Program-made: the position numbers and the translations under genes
The notes under the pieces: model-generated
Databases searched by the model: none
The model's input: the letters and a program-made list of their open reading frames with translations, nothing else
What the model was told of the DNA's origin: nothing
In this document: piece after piece, positions 17,234 through 25,418 of the stretch
Numbering within the stretch: position 1 is the stretch's first letter
How the letters are laid out: every line of letters starts with the position of its first letter
Source of the DNA: Flavobacteriaceae bacterium GF1
Lineage (GTDB): Bacteria > Bacteroidota > Bacteroidia > Flavobacteriales > Flavobacteriaceae
Length of the DNA stretch: 64,000 bases
Direction of reading: 5' to 3'
NCBI GenBank assembly: GCA_009797885.1
Contig: WNKP01000002.1
Span: 496,001 to 560,000 of the forward strand

Positions 17234-19009
17234 TCATATTCGTTTGAATACTACCATTCTGATATCACCTACTTGCTTTCCCGAAATCTTTAGGGCTTTT
17301 AACGTCAACTGGGATCTTCCTTTGTTGAGATGTATTTTCCCCATTGGCAATGGTTTGAAATCTTTGATATACGATTCTATTCTTGGTGTACGATCATTTT
17401 CTTTTCCCAACAACGGCGGATCGTGGGACTGTGTGATCGTGCCAATAAGCTTGGTGTGACCATGTGATAGCTCCAATTGCGTACCGATGTCCTCAGGTTT
17501 GCAGGTGTAATAGAGTTGAACCTCAAATTCGCCATCGGCCAAAACCTCCACATCCCAGGTTATGGAGTCCGTAATGCTGGTCCAATTCGTAAAAAAGCTA
17601 TCATTTGGGTATTGATTGCTTCGCTCGATGTTTCCATGGGCAATGCCGTCCCTTGCGGGAATTTGCGTAAATACATAATCCGGATGCCCCAAAGTAAAAG
17701 GCCTATCATCCTTTTTGTTGGTCAGCGTTTCTTTCAACCATTCCATTTTTACCGAAGAAAGCGCTGTTGCAATTTCAGGGTGCATATCGGTAACCTCTAT
17801 TTCCTGACTGCGATCGGCAGTTATTTTGAATAGACGATTATGGTTGTCAAGTCTAAACTCCTGGGAACGTACACTGGTTTTGCCGTTCCAATGGTTAAAG
17901 ATATACTTCCCGCCATGATCAACATCGTTTTTTAAAAGTATAGGGGCCAAGTTGTGTCCGTCAATGGGTTTAGTGCCAATAAGCTCAATGTCAGCAAGGT
18001 CTGTCAGTGTTGGTAAAATATCCAAGGCACTGGCAATTGTTGCTATTTTGGTGTTAGGTTTTAAGACATTTTTCCATTGCACAAAAAAGGGTGAACGCAC
18101 CCCACCCTCATCGGTTGAACCTTTTTTCCCCTTCATTCCCCCGTTATATCGCCATCCATTGGGGCCGTTGTCGGAAAGAAAAACAATTATGGTATCGTCA
18201 TCCAATCCAAGTTTTTTAAGCAATGTTGTTATCCTTCCTACATTGTAATCTACATTCTCTACCATGGCCAAGGCGGCCTTTGTAAACAAAATGTCCTCTT
18301 TTTCTTCGCCCTGATACCGGCTTTGCAGTGTTTTGTTTTCGAATTTGTCCCAATAAATGTCAGGGACTTGCATAGGGCTGTGTGGCGTATTGTACGGTAA
18401 GTAGAGGAAGAACGGATTTTCCTGGTTTTTCTCAATGAATTCCAGCCCCTTATCGGTCAAATCATCCACCAAAAAACCATTGCCCTTTACAATTTTTCCA
18501 TTTCGTTCGAGCATTGGACTAAAATAATTGCCCCAATGCCCCGAGGCAAAACCGTAGAAATCGTCGAAACCCCTGGCATTTGGGTGATAAGGAGGCTGCA
18601 TTCCATTATGCCATTTTCCATAGGCTGCGGTCTTATATCCCGCATGCTTAAATACCTCTGCTATGGTGGTCTCACCTAGGTTCATCCTTTCGCCACCCGC
18701 AGATGTTTCATATACGCCCAAACGAGTGAAATATCTGCCAGTAAGAAGTTCGGCCCTTGTAGGGGAGCAAACGGGTTGAACGTAAAAATTTTCAAACGAT
18801 ACACCATTTAAGGCCAAAGCGTCAATATTTGGGGTATTTAGATTTTTATTCCCATGGATGCTTAAATCGCCCCAACCCTGATCATCGGTCATGATAAGGA
18901 CCACATTTGGCTTTTTGGCTATAGGTTTCCCTTTTTCTTCTTTTTTTGTATGGCAAGAGGAAAACAGGATTATTTGGATAAGTACTACCCCTAAAATTAA
19001 TTTTCTCAT
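17234..19009 (-). CDS. Family S1 (formylglycine) sulfatase lipoprotein
   Basis: This 591-residue lipoprotein (lipobox FSSC, Cys19) hydrolyses sulfate esters, presumably on the polysaccharide handled by this locus. The N-terminal alkaline-phosphatase-like domain shows the metal-binding NVVLIMTDDQGWGDLS and the sulfatase signature CSPTRAELLTGR. Cys81 in C-x-P-x-R is the residue converted to formylglycine. Further blocks are GYKTAAYGKWHNG and IIVFLSDNGPNGWRYNGG. A C-terminal beta-rich extension (~450-591) carries a carbohydrate-binding-like fold. The maturase that makes formylglycine is not in the window. The gene lies 138 bp downstream of the esterase gene and 491 bp upstream of susC. The S1 subfamily cannot be set by eye. 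Confidence 0.93.
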   Translation of the reverse strand: MRKLILGVVLIQIILFSSCHTKKEEKGKPIAKKPNVVLIMTDDQGWGDLSIHGNKNLNTPNIDALALNGVSFENFYVQPVCSPTRAELLTGRYFTRLGVYETSAGGERMNLGETTIAEVFKHAGYKTAAYGKWHNGMQPPYHPNARGFDDFYGFASGHWGNYFSPMLERNGKIVKGNGFLVDDLTDKGLEFIEKNQENPFFLYLPYNTPHSPMQVPDIYWDKFENKTLQSRYQGEEKEDILFTKAALAMVENVDYNVGRITTLLKKLGLDDDTIIVFLSDNGPNGWRYNGGMKGKKGSTDEGGVRSPFFVQWKNVLKPNTKIATIASALDILPTLTDLADIELIGTKPIDGHNLAPILLKNDVDHGGKYIFNHWNGKTSVRSQEFRLDNHNRLFKITADRSQEIEVTDMHPEIATALSSVKMEWLKETLTNKKDDRPFTLGHPDYVFTQIPARDGIAHGNIERSNQYPNDSFFTNWTSITDSITWDVEVLADGEFEVQLYYTCKPEDIGTQLELSHGHTKLIGTITQSHDPPLLGKENDRTPRIESYIKDFKPLPMGKIHLNKGRSQLTLKALKISGKQVGDIRMVVFKRI

Positions 19010-19147
19010 AAGACCTAATTTAAATTTTTACGTTATCACCAATTAAAACAATGGTTAAGGTATTCGCATCAATAATTGGAAAAGCTGTGCGCCTTTCAAC
19101 TTATGCCACGGCTCAGCTCAATCCCCACTAAAACGGGGTTACGGATT

Positions 19148-19885
19148 TCAATGTTCCTTTCTCCTCTTTTGCGCAAACCAGTCGTACAGATCCTGGGTGG
19201 CATAGGCCCTCGTCCACGCATCATGACCAACATCATCGTATATTGTATACCGAACATCGTAACCCATTGCCTTTAATTTGCCTACCATATTATCTGACTC
19301 AGTAATAGGAATTGCTTTATCCTTTCGTCCATGGAAAACCCAAATGGGTAATTCTTTGTCAATCCATTGCGCGTAAGGTACGGGAGCCATGCCACAGACC
19401 ACGGCCAACGCCGCCCACTTTTTCGGATATTGGACTGCCAAACTCCATGCCGCTCCACCTCCCCTGCTCATTCCAGTTAAATATACCCGTTGCTTATCAA
19501 CCTTGTGTGAGGTCGCAATTTCATCTATCAACCGGTTGACCAAATGGACGTTCCACCACTTACGCATATGTGGGTTTTGCGGTGCCAGGACGATAAAAGG
19601 AAAGTCTTTACCTTCTGATATCAATTTTGGTATTCCATTTTTTTTCAAGTCATCCAAATTATCTCCGGATTCACCACCCCCGTGAAGAAAAACCAATAGG
19701 GCATGACCATCAGGTTTGGAACTATCGTAATTTTTAGGATAATACAAATAGTAATTCAGTTTTTCATTTACGTTGGTCGTGTATTCCTTTTTCATGAATT
19801 GACCCTGACCAAAGCAGTTCAAATACAGAAATAGGAAGGGGAGTTGTAATGGCAATTGTTTGAAGATTTGAATGATGAGCGACAT
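19148..19885 (-). CDS. Secreted alpha/beta-hydrolase, probable carbohydrate esterase
   Basis: This 245-residue secreted enzyme is of the phospholipase/carboxylesterase-dienelactone hydrolase type. I chose the start at 19885 because it gives a signal peptide (MSLIIQIFKQLPLQLPFLFL, then YLNCFGQG); the frame remains open upstream without a good start. The oxyanion loop is VFLHGGGESGDN. The nucleophile elbow is GMSRGG (Ser140), the acid is in FHGRKDKAIP (Asp189) and the base is in DVGHDAW (His221), so the catalytic triad is complete. It is the most upstream gene of the PUL and has an operator 93 bp before its start. It probably removes acyl groups from the glycan or its fragments; which ester is cleaved is unknown. 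Confidence 0.85.
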   Translation of the reverse strand: MSLIIQIFKQLPLQLPFLFLYLNCFGQGQFMKKEYTTNVNEKLNYYLYYPKNYDSSKPDGHALLVFLHGGGESGDNLDDLKKNGIPKLISEGKDFPFIVLAPQNPHMRKWWNVHLVNRLIDEIATSHKVDKQRVYLTGMSRGGGAAWSLAVQYPKKWAALAVVCGMAPVPYAQWIDKELPIWVFHGRKDKAIPITESDNMVGKLKAMGYDVRYTIYDDVGHDAWTRAYATQDLYDWFAQKRRKEH

Positions 19886-20531
19886 CGTTTTACGGTTTTT
19901 AAATGACTTCAAGGATATCTTTGATAGTTGAGGGGCTATTTCAATAGTACTGTCATCTGATTTTAAAATATGCCGGTTTAAACGTTTAAGCTTATCACGC
20001 AAATGGTCTACTTTTTCATGACCAACGGTCAGTTGTTTGATTCGTACCAAGTTCCTTTTGGAAACTAATCCGCATCGTAGTGAAGTAGTACCAAAATCTA
20101 CTTTTCTAAAGTGTCATTATAAATAGCCATTTCAATCAACATCTCCCGGCAGCTTGTTTTTACTTGAAAAACGAAATATCCTAAATTTAAGTTTTTGTTG
20201 CAAGTATAAAACTATGATATGGTCAATTATAATTAACAACCCATCAATTCCTTGTACCCACCAAACTCAAATTTTTATGTTGAAAGTTCGCTATGAGATC
20301 TTGTTTCTATTGACGTTATGTAATAGGCCCGTTGGAATTGCCCATGAATCCAAAGCCATACCCCATTTTGTTTAATTTATGAACAGATTTGTTGCTTAAA
20401 ATGTAATCTTTTGGTCGGTATTCGTTAAACAGAATTACTACTGCAAATTTTTTCTAAAAATTCTCTTAAAATAATCCGTACTTTTCAAAAAATTTAAGGT
20501 CCCCCGTTTAATTATTTGGTTTTATATCTCG
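19886..20531. other. Divergent intergenic region between the PUL and the antiporter
   Basis: These 646 bp separate the minus-strand PUL from the plus-strand antiporter. They contain operator site 4. On the minus strand a frame continuous with the esterase stays open from 19886 to about 20112 without an ATG, possibly a remnant. The half nearer the antiporter (20132-20531) is AT-rich and I see no gene or RNA in it. Confidence 0.5.
19978..19989. promoter_or_regulatory. Palindromic operator TTAAACGTTTAA (site 4)
   Basis: This is the fourth exact copy, 93 bp upstream of the esterase start, at the head of the PUL. Flanking bases resemble those of site 2 (GGT before, AGC after). It supports control of the upstream end of the locus by the same regulator as susC. 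Confidence 0.6.
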
Positions 20532-21788
20532 ATGGATTATTTTGTCATAACCAGTATCCTCGTCTTTCTATCTGCGGTTTTTGGATACATCAACCTGCGC
20601 TTTTTAAAGTTGCCCAATACCATTGGGTTGACTTTGATAACCATTTTGTTCACCCTTGCCGTTTTTGCACTGAGCTATTTTGATGCCACCTTATTGGAAG
20701 CCGAACGCTTTATCATTTCCCAAATCGATTTTAAGGTTGTTCTACTGGATATTATGCTAAGCTTTTTGTTGTTTGCCGGTGCTTTGCATACCGATTTGAA
20801 AAAACTAAGCGAACAACGTTGGCCCGTTTTGGTCTTTGCCACTTTTGGGGTATTGGTTTCCACATTTTTAGTGGGAACCGCTATTTTTTACCTGCTGAAG
20901 GTACTGGGGCTCGAGGTTGCATACATCCATTGCCTCCTGTTTGGGGCCCTGATTTCGCCAACCGACCCCATCGCGGTATTGGGCATTTTAAAAAAGGCAG
21001 GGGCGCCAAAGAAGTTGGAAATCAAAATTGTGGGGGAATCGCTTTTTAATGATGGTGTGGGAGTGGTCATTTTTCTTACCATTTTTGGAATGGCCAACGG
21101 CACCGGGTCCGGTTTTTCACTCACCGGTATTTTGGAGCTGTTTGGTGTGGAAGTGTTTGGGGGATTGCTATTGGGCCTGTTACTTGGATGGCTTACCTAC
21201 TACTTTCTCAAAAAAATTGATGACTATAATATAGAGGTCATCATTACCTTGGCAACCGTGATGACAGGTACCATGATCGCAACACACCTCCATGTTTCGG
21301 CCCCATTGGCCATGGTCGTGGCCGGATTAATGCTCGGCGGGAACAAAACCAGGGAACGTGCCATGTCAAAACTTACGGAAGACTACGTGGACAAGTTTTG
21401 GGAACTGGTGGATATTTTATTGAATACCATTTTGTTTGTTCTCATTGGTATGGAAATGTTGGTTTTGGAATTCAATACCGTCTACATTTATGCCGGACTA
21501 TTGGCCATTCCTATTACGTTGCTCTGTCGTTACCTTTCCTTGATGGTGCCGGTGAAACTATTTCAAAAACGATTGGATTTTGTGCCCAATACCACCTTGA
21601 TCATGACCTGGGGTGGCCTCAGAGGGGCTATTTCCATTGCATTGGCCCTGGGGTTAACACAATCCATGGGCCGCGATTTATTTTTGGTAATGACCTATAT
21701 CATCGTAATTTTTTCCATTTTGGTGCAAGGACTTACCGTGGAAAAACTAATAACAAAATTGAAACTAAAACCTATCGAGAATGCATAG
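20532..21788 (+). CDS. CPA1-family Na+/H+ antiporter (NhaP-like)
   Basis: This 418-residue inner-membrane protein has about 12 transmembrane segments and exchanges Na+ (or K+) for protons. Family hallmarks are the ion-binding motif LISPTDPIAVLGILK, with its TDP on the broken helix, GESLFNDGVGVVIFLTIFG, and the late TWGGLRGAISIALAL segment. The protein ends soon after the membrane domain (KLITKLKLKPIENA), so it lacks the large cytosolic tail of some NhaP proteins. It is the first plus-strand gene after the PUL, 141 bp upstream of the TolC fusion gene. No -7 box was found upstream. The function fits salt and pH homeostasis in a marine cell; ion choice is not deducible. Confidence 0.93.
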   Translation: MDYFVITSILVFLSAVFGYINLRFLKLPNTIGLTLITILFTLAVFALSYFDATLLEAERFIISQIDFKVVLLDIMLSFLLFAGALHTDLKKLSEQRWPVLVFATFGVLVSTFLVGTAIFYLLKVLGLEVAYIHCLLFGALISPTDPIAVLGILKKAGAPKKLEIKIVGESLFNDGVGVVIFLTIFGMANGTGSGFSLTGILELFGVEVFGGLLLGLLLGWLTYYFLKKIDDYNIEVIITLATVMTGTMIATHLHVSAPLAMVVAGLMLGGNKTRERAMSKLTEDYVDKFWELVDILLNTILFVLIGMEMLVLEFNTVYIYAGLLAIPITLLCRYLSLMVPVKLFQKRLDFVPNTTLIMTWGGLRGAISIALALGLTQSMGRDLFLVMTYIIVIFSILVQGLTVEKLITKLKLKPIENA

Positions 21789-21929
21789 ACGTCCAACAAA
21801 ACCAGAAGGTAGTGTCCTTTTCCATTGAGAAAATCCAGGTATTGGAAGACAGGTTGTTTTGCCAAAAAGGGGATAGGGGGTAAAGAAAATCGTCTAATGA
21901 ATTCTTTGTATTGAAATAGAAACCGTTAT

Positions 21930-24290
21930 ATGAAGTCTATCAAAATTTTTGCTGTCCTTTTATGCTTCACGGCAAGTTTATGCCAAGCCATTGCCCAGGA
22001 TAAGCGCACCTATAAAGTGGGAATCCTGGTAGATAGGACAAATCCGGAAGTAGCGCCTTTGATCAATAAATTAAAAAATGAAGTAAAGGCGGTGGTTGGT
22101 GAAGATGCCATTATTGTTTTTCCTGAAGAAGCCATTTTGATCAACAATTTTGATTTGGAAAGGGCCAGAAACAATTACGAACAACTTTTGGCCAGTGATA
22201 TCGATATCATTTTGGCTTTTGGGGTACTTAACAACGAAATTATTAGTCCGCTTGCCGTTCATCAAAAACCTACCATATTGTTTGGAGCGGTAAATAGGGA
22301 TGTGCAGCAATTGGATCTTTCCAAGGCCAATTCCGGAATTGAAAATTTCACCTATTTGATAGAATCGGAATCCTATCAAGATGATCTGAACCGATTTAAA
22401 GAGCTCAGTGATTTTAAAAATTTGGGGATTGCCATGGATACCCAAATTGCTGAAATCTTGCCCCTTAAGGAGATTTTTGATGCCGAACTGGCCCGGTTGG
22501 ATGCCGATTACCGCTTGATAGCCTTTGAGTCCGTCGATGATATTATTGCCAACCTGGATGGGATCGATGCCTTTTACATGGCCGGTGGTTTTTTTATGAC
22601 TACGGAAGAAAAGAAGGTCTTGATCCAGGAACTTCTTGATCGCAAATTGCCATCGTTTACCGTTAATGGCCCTGCTGATGTGAAATTGGGCTTTTTGGCC
22701 ACCTTACAGGCCGAAGAGAATTTGGACCAATTTTTTAGGCGTATTGCCTTAAATATTGAAGCTTATGTCACGGGAACGCCAATGGCCGAATTGCCCGTTT
22801 TCATAGATTACAACCCAAGGTTGACGATAAACTATAGTACCTCTGACATCATAGGATTTCCCATGAAGTATAGTTTAATTGGCGAAACGGATTTTGTTGG
22901 TGAGTTCAGGAATGTCCTGTCCGAAAAAGAATATGACCTTTTAACGGTCATTAATGAGGCCCTGGAACAAAATCTGTCCATTCAGTCCAATCAAAGAGAT
23001 GTGGATTTAGCCTCACAGGACGTAAAAACGGCCACGAGCAATTACTTGCCATCCCTCACCGCTTCGGGTACGGCGACATATGTGGACCCAGATCTGGCGG
23101 AAATTAGCAATGGACAGAACCCGGAGTTCTCCACCACGGGAAACCTTACCCTCAACCAAACCGTTTTTTCCGAGTCGGCCAACGCCAATATTACCATTCA
23201 AAAGAAATTACAAAAAGCGCAACAGGAAGATTTTAACGCTTCCCAGTTGGATTTGATTTTTGATGCTGCCAACGCCTATTTTAATGTGTTGATCCTTAAG
23301 GCAAATACACAGATACAGGTGCGGAATGTGGATTTGACCAAAAGGAACCTAGAGATATCCCAACAGAATTTTGAAGCTGGGCAGTCCGGCAAGTCCGATA
23401 TGCTTCGCTTTAGAAGTGAAATGGCCCAGAATACCCAAGCCATGGTCGAGGCCATTAACCAATTGGAACAAGGGTTTTTATTTCTAAATCAGATTTTGAA
23501 CAATCCTTCCAATCTGGAAATTGATGTCACCGATGTGGGCTTGGATGAAGGAATCTTTGAGGAATACAAGTACAACGATCTTTTTGCTTTATTGGACAAT
23601 CCCAGCCTTCGGGAACCATTTGTTGACTTTTTGATTGAGGAAGCCTACCGAAATGCCCCTGAACTAAAGTCCCTGGGGTATAGCCTTGAGGCCACCGACC
23701 GAAACATCCGATTAAATGGTTACGGTCGTTTTTTGCCCACAGTTGCCCTGCAAGGGCAGTATAGCTCCACCTTTAATCGTTCCGGGGCGGGGAGTACCGT
23801 TCCCCCCAACCTGGGGTTTGGATTGGTGGATAATTTTTACACCGCCGGTGCGAGTATCTCCATTCCCATCATCAATCAGAATTTGAACAACATCAACAGA
23901 CAGACGGCACTTATCCAAAAGGACCAGTTGGAAATCAACAAAGATAATTTGGAGTTGGGCATTTCGGTAAATGTCAGAAACGGAGTGTTGAATTTGGTCA
24001 ACCAAATGTCCAATATTCAATTATCGAAAATATCTGAAGAAACGGCAGCCGAAGCTCTGGAGCTTACGCGAGCCTCCTATTCTGAGGGAGCCGTTAACAT
24101 TGTCCAGTTATTGGATGCCCAAAATAATTATTTGAATGCCCAACTGGCCAGAGCGAACGCGGTGTATAACTTTTTGATCAATGCCCTGCAATTGGAGCGG
24201 TTTCTGGGCTATTATTTTTTGTTGAACACAAAAGAAAAAAATGACGAGTTCAAACAACGTTTTTTTGAATTTCTGAATAACCAAAATTAA
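21930..24290 (+). CDS. Fusion of ABC_sub_bind-type periplasmic domain with TolC outer-membrane efflux protein
   Basis: This protein has 786 residues, against roughly 430-500 for an ordinary TolC. A signal peptide (MKSIKIFAVLLCFTASLCQAIAQ) is followed by residues ~27-310 resembling ABC transporter substrate-binding proteins of the PF04392 kind (YKVGILVDRTNPEVAPLI, DIILAFGVLNNEIIS, DAFYMAGGFFMTTEEKK, DVKLGFLATL). Residues ~335-770 form a TolC-type outer-membrane efflux domain with the two repeated coiled-coil halves (EALEQNLSIQSNQRDVDLA; EEAYRNAPELKSLGYSLEA; RASYSEGAVNIVQLLDAQ). An RND adaptor and permease follow at 20 and 22 bp, so this is the outer channel of a tripartite pump. The fused domain could present or sense a ligand at the pump entrance; that role is inferred. 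Confidence 0.88.
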   Translation: MKSIKIFAVLLCFTASLCQAIAQDKRTYKVGILVDRTNPEVAPLINKLKNEVKAVVGEDAIIVFPEEAILINNFDLERARNNYEQLLASDIDIILAFGVLNNEIISPLAVHQKPTILFGAVNRDVQQLDLSKANSGIENFTYLIESESYQDDLNRFKELSDFKNLGIAMDTQIAEILPLKEIFDAELARLDADYRLIAFESVDDIIANLDGIDAFYMAGGFFMTTEEKKVLIQELLDRKLPSFTVNGPADVKLGFLATLQAEENLDQFFRRIALNIEAYVTGTPMAELPVFIDYNPRLTINYSTSDIIGFPMKYSLIGETDFVGEFRNVLSEKEYDLLTVINEALEQNLSIQSNQRDVDLASQDVKTATSNYLPSLTASGTATYVDPDLAEISNGQNPEFSTTGNLTLNQTVFSESANANITIQKKLQKAQQEDFNASQLDLIFDAANAYFNVLILKANTQIQVRNVDLTKRNLEISQQNFEAGQSGKSDMLRFRSEMAQNTQAMVEAINQLEQGFLFLNQILNNPSNLEIDVTDVGLDEGIFEEYKYNDLFALLDNPSLREPFVDFLIEEAYRNAPELKSLGYSLEATDRNIRLNGYGRFLPTVALQGQYSSTFNRSGAGSTVPPNLGFGLVDNFYTAGASISIPIINQNLNNINRQTALIQKDQLEINKDNLELGISVNVRNGVLNLVNQMSNIQLSKISEETAAEALELTRASYSEGAVNIVQLLDAQNNYLNAQLARANAVYNFLINALQLERFLGYYFLLNTKEKNDEFKQRFFEFLNNQN

Positions 24291-24310
24291 TTGACCAAAA
24301 CATTTGGAAC

Positions 24311-25396
24311 ATGAAAAAAATACAACAATTCGGTTTTTTATTGGCATTGAGCATGTTTTTGTTTTCCTGTGGAGCCGAGGAAAAGAAAGAGGAAAAATCG
24401 CTTCGTCCCGTAAAATATATGGAAATTGGTTTTTTGGGGGGAGAGAAGTCCCGAACGTTTAGTGGAACGGCCAGAACCGATAAAATCATCAATCTCAGTT
24501 TCAGAAATTCAGGTATTATTACGCAGTTCGATTTAAAACTTGGCCAGAAAGTAAAAAAAGGCCAATTACTGGCCAAACTGGACAATGTGGCTTCCCGTTT
24601 ATCTTACGAACAATCAATTACCCAATTGAACAGTGCGGCCTCCCAAGTGAATACGGCCAAATTAAGTCTTAATCGTGTTCGAACACTTTACGAAAAAGGA
24701 AGTACTTCCCTAAGTGATTTTGAGGCGGCCAAAAATTCCTTTAGGAACGCGGAAGAGAGTTATAAGTCGGCAAAAAGGGGCGTGGAAATCCAGCAGGAAC
24801 AGATCAATTATGGCTATATCTATGCACCCGAAGATGGTACCATTGCTTCCGTTTCTGCCGAGATTGATGAAAACGTAAGTCCAGGGCAAGCTGTGGCGGT
24901 TTTAAATGCCGGTACGGATATGGAGATTACCCTGGGTATTCCTGAAAGTATCATTAATGGTGTTCAACCCCAGATGGATGTTGTTGTGGACTTTACCTCC
25001 ATAGCGGAAGACCAGTTTAAAGGTAGGGTGTCGGAAGTGGCCCCAGCGGTGGATGCCAATACCGCTACCTATCCGGTAAAGGTTATCGTTACCAATCCCA
25101 GCGATGCGATAAAGAGTGGTATGGCTGCCAACGTTACTTTTGATTTTGGCGATTACGATTCAAGTAACAACGTTTTGGTTGTCCCTGCCCACGCCGTGGG
25201 AGAGGACAGTAACGGACGTTTTGTTTTTCTGGTGGAAGGAGAGGGGGACACGGCCAAAGTAAAGAAGCAGGAAGTTCAAATAGGTAATTTAACCGCCCAA
25301 GGCTTTGAGGTAACCTCTGGTCTTTCCTCGGGACAACGAATAGCAATTGCAGGATTACAGACCCTTTTGGACGGCCAAGAAGTTAGGTTGCAATAA
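24311..25396 (+). CDS. RND efflux periplasmic adaptor lipoprotein (HlyD/MFP family)
   Basis: This 361-residue membrane fusion protein is anchored by lipobox LFSC (Cys20). The order is beta-barrel edge, lipoyl half-motif (QFDLKLGQKVKKGQLLAKLD), alpha-helical hairpin (~90-150, LNRVRTLYEKGSTSLSDFEAAKNSF), second lipoyl half (GYIYAPEDGTIASVSAEIDENVSPGQAVAVL) and beta-barrel plus membrane-proximal domains. Its length matches the AcrA family. It links the RND permease encoded 22 bp downstream with the TolC-type fusion encoded 20 bp upstream. No heavy-metal-binding His or Met cluster is visible, so an organic substrate is more likely than a metal, though this is weak evidence. Confidence 0.93.
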   Translation: MKKIQQFGFLLALSMFLFSCGAEEKKEEKSLRPVKYMEIGFLGGEKSRTFSGTARTDKIINLSFRNSGIITQFDLKLGQKVKKGQLLAKLDNVASRLSYEQSITQLNSAASQVNTAKLSLNRVRTLYEKGSTSLSDFEAAKNSFRNAEESYKSAKRGVEIQQEQINYGYIYAPEDGTIASVSAEIDENVSPGQAVAVLNAGTDMEITLGIPESIINGVQPQMDVVVDFTSIAEDQFKGRVSEVAPAVDANTATYPVKVIVTNPSDAIKSGMAANVTFDFGDYDSSNNVLVVPAHAVGEDSNGRFVFLVEGEGDTAKVKKQEVQIGNLTAQGFEVTSGLSSGQRIAIAGLQTLLDGQEVRLQ

Positions 25397-25418
25397 AAAT
25401 ACCATAACCATCCACCCA

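Noticed and set aside
20154-20375. 73-codon plus-strand frame in the divergent intergenic region
   Set aside because: AT-rich, no conserved motif and no ribosome-binding or promoter signal; probably chance.
21398-21883. 161-codon frame overlapping the 3' end of the antiporter gene
   Set aside because: Almost entirely inside the antiporter coding sequence in another frame; composition is typical of a shadow frame.
25347-25418. Longer N-terminus of the RND permease
   Set aside because: It overlaps the adaptor gene and adds 24 polar residues before the normal first transmembrane helix.
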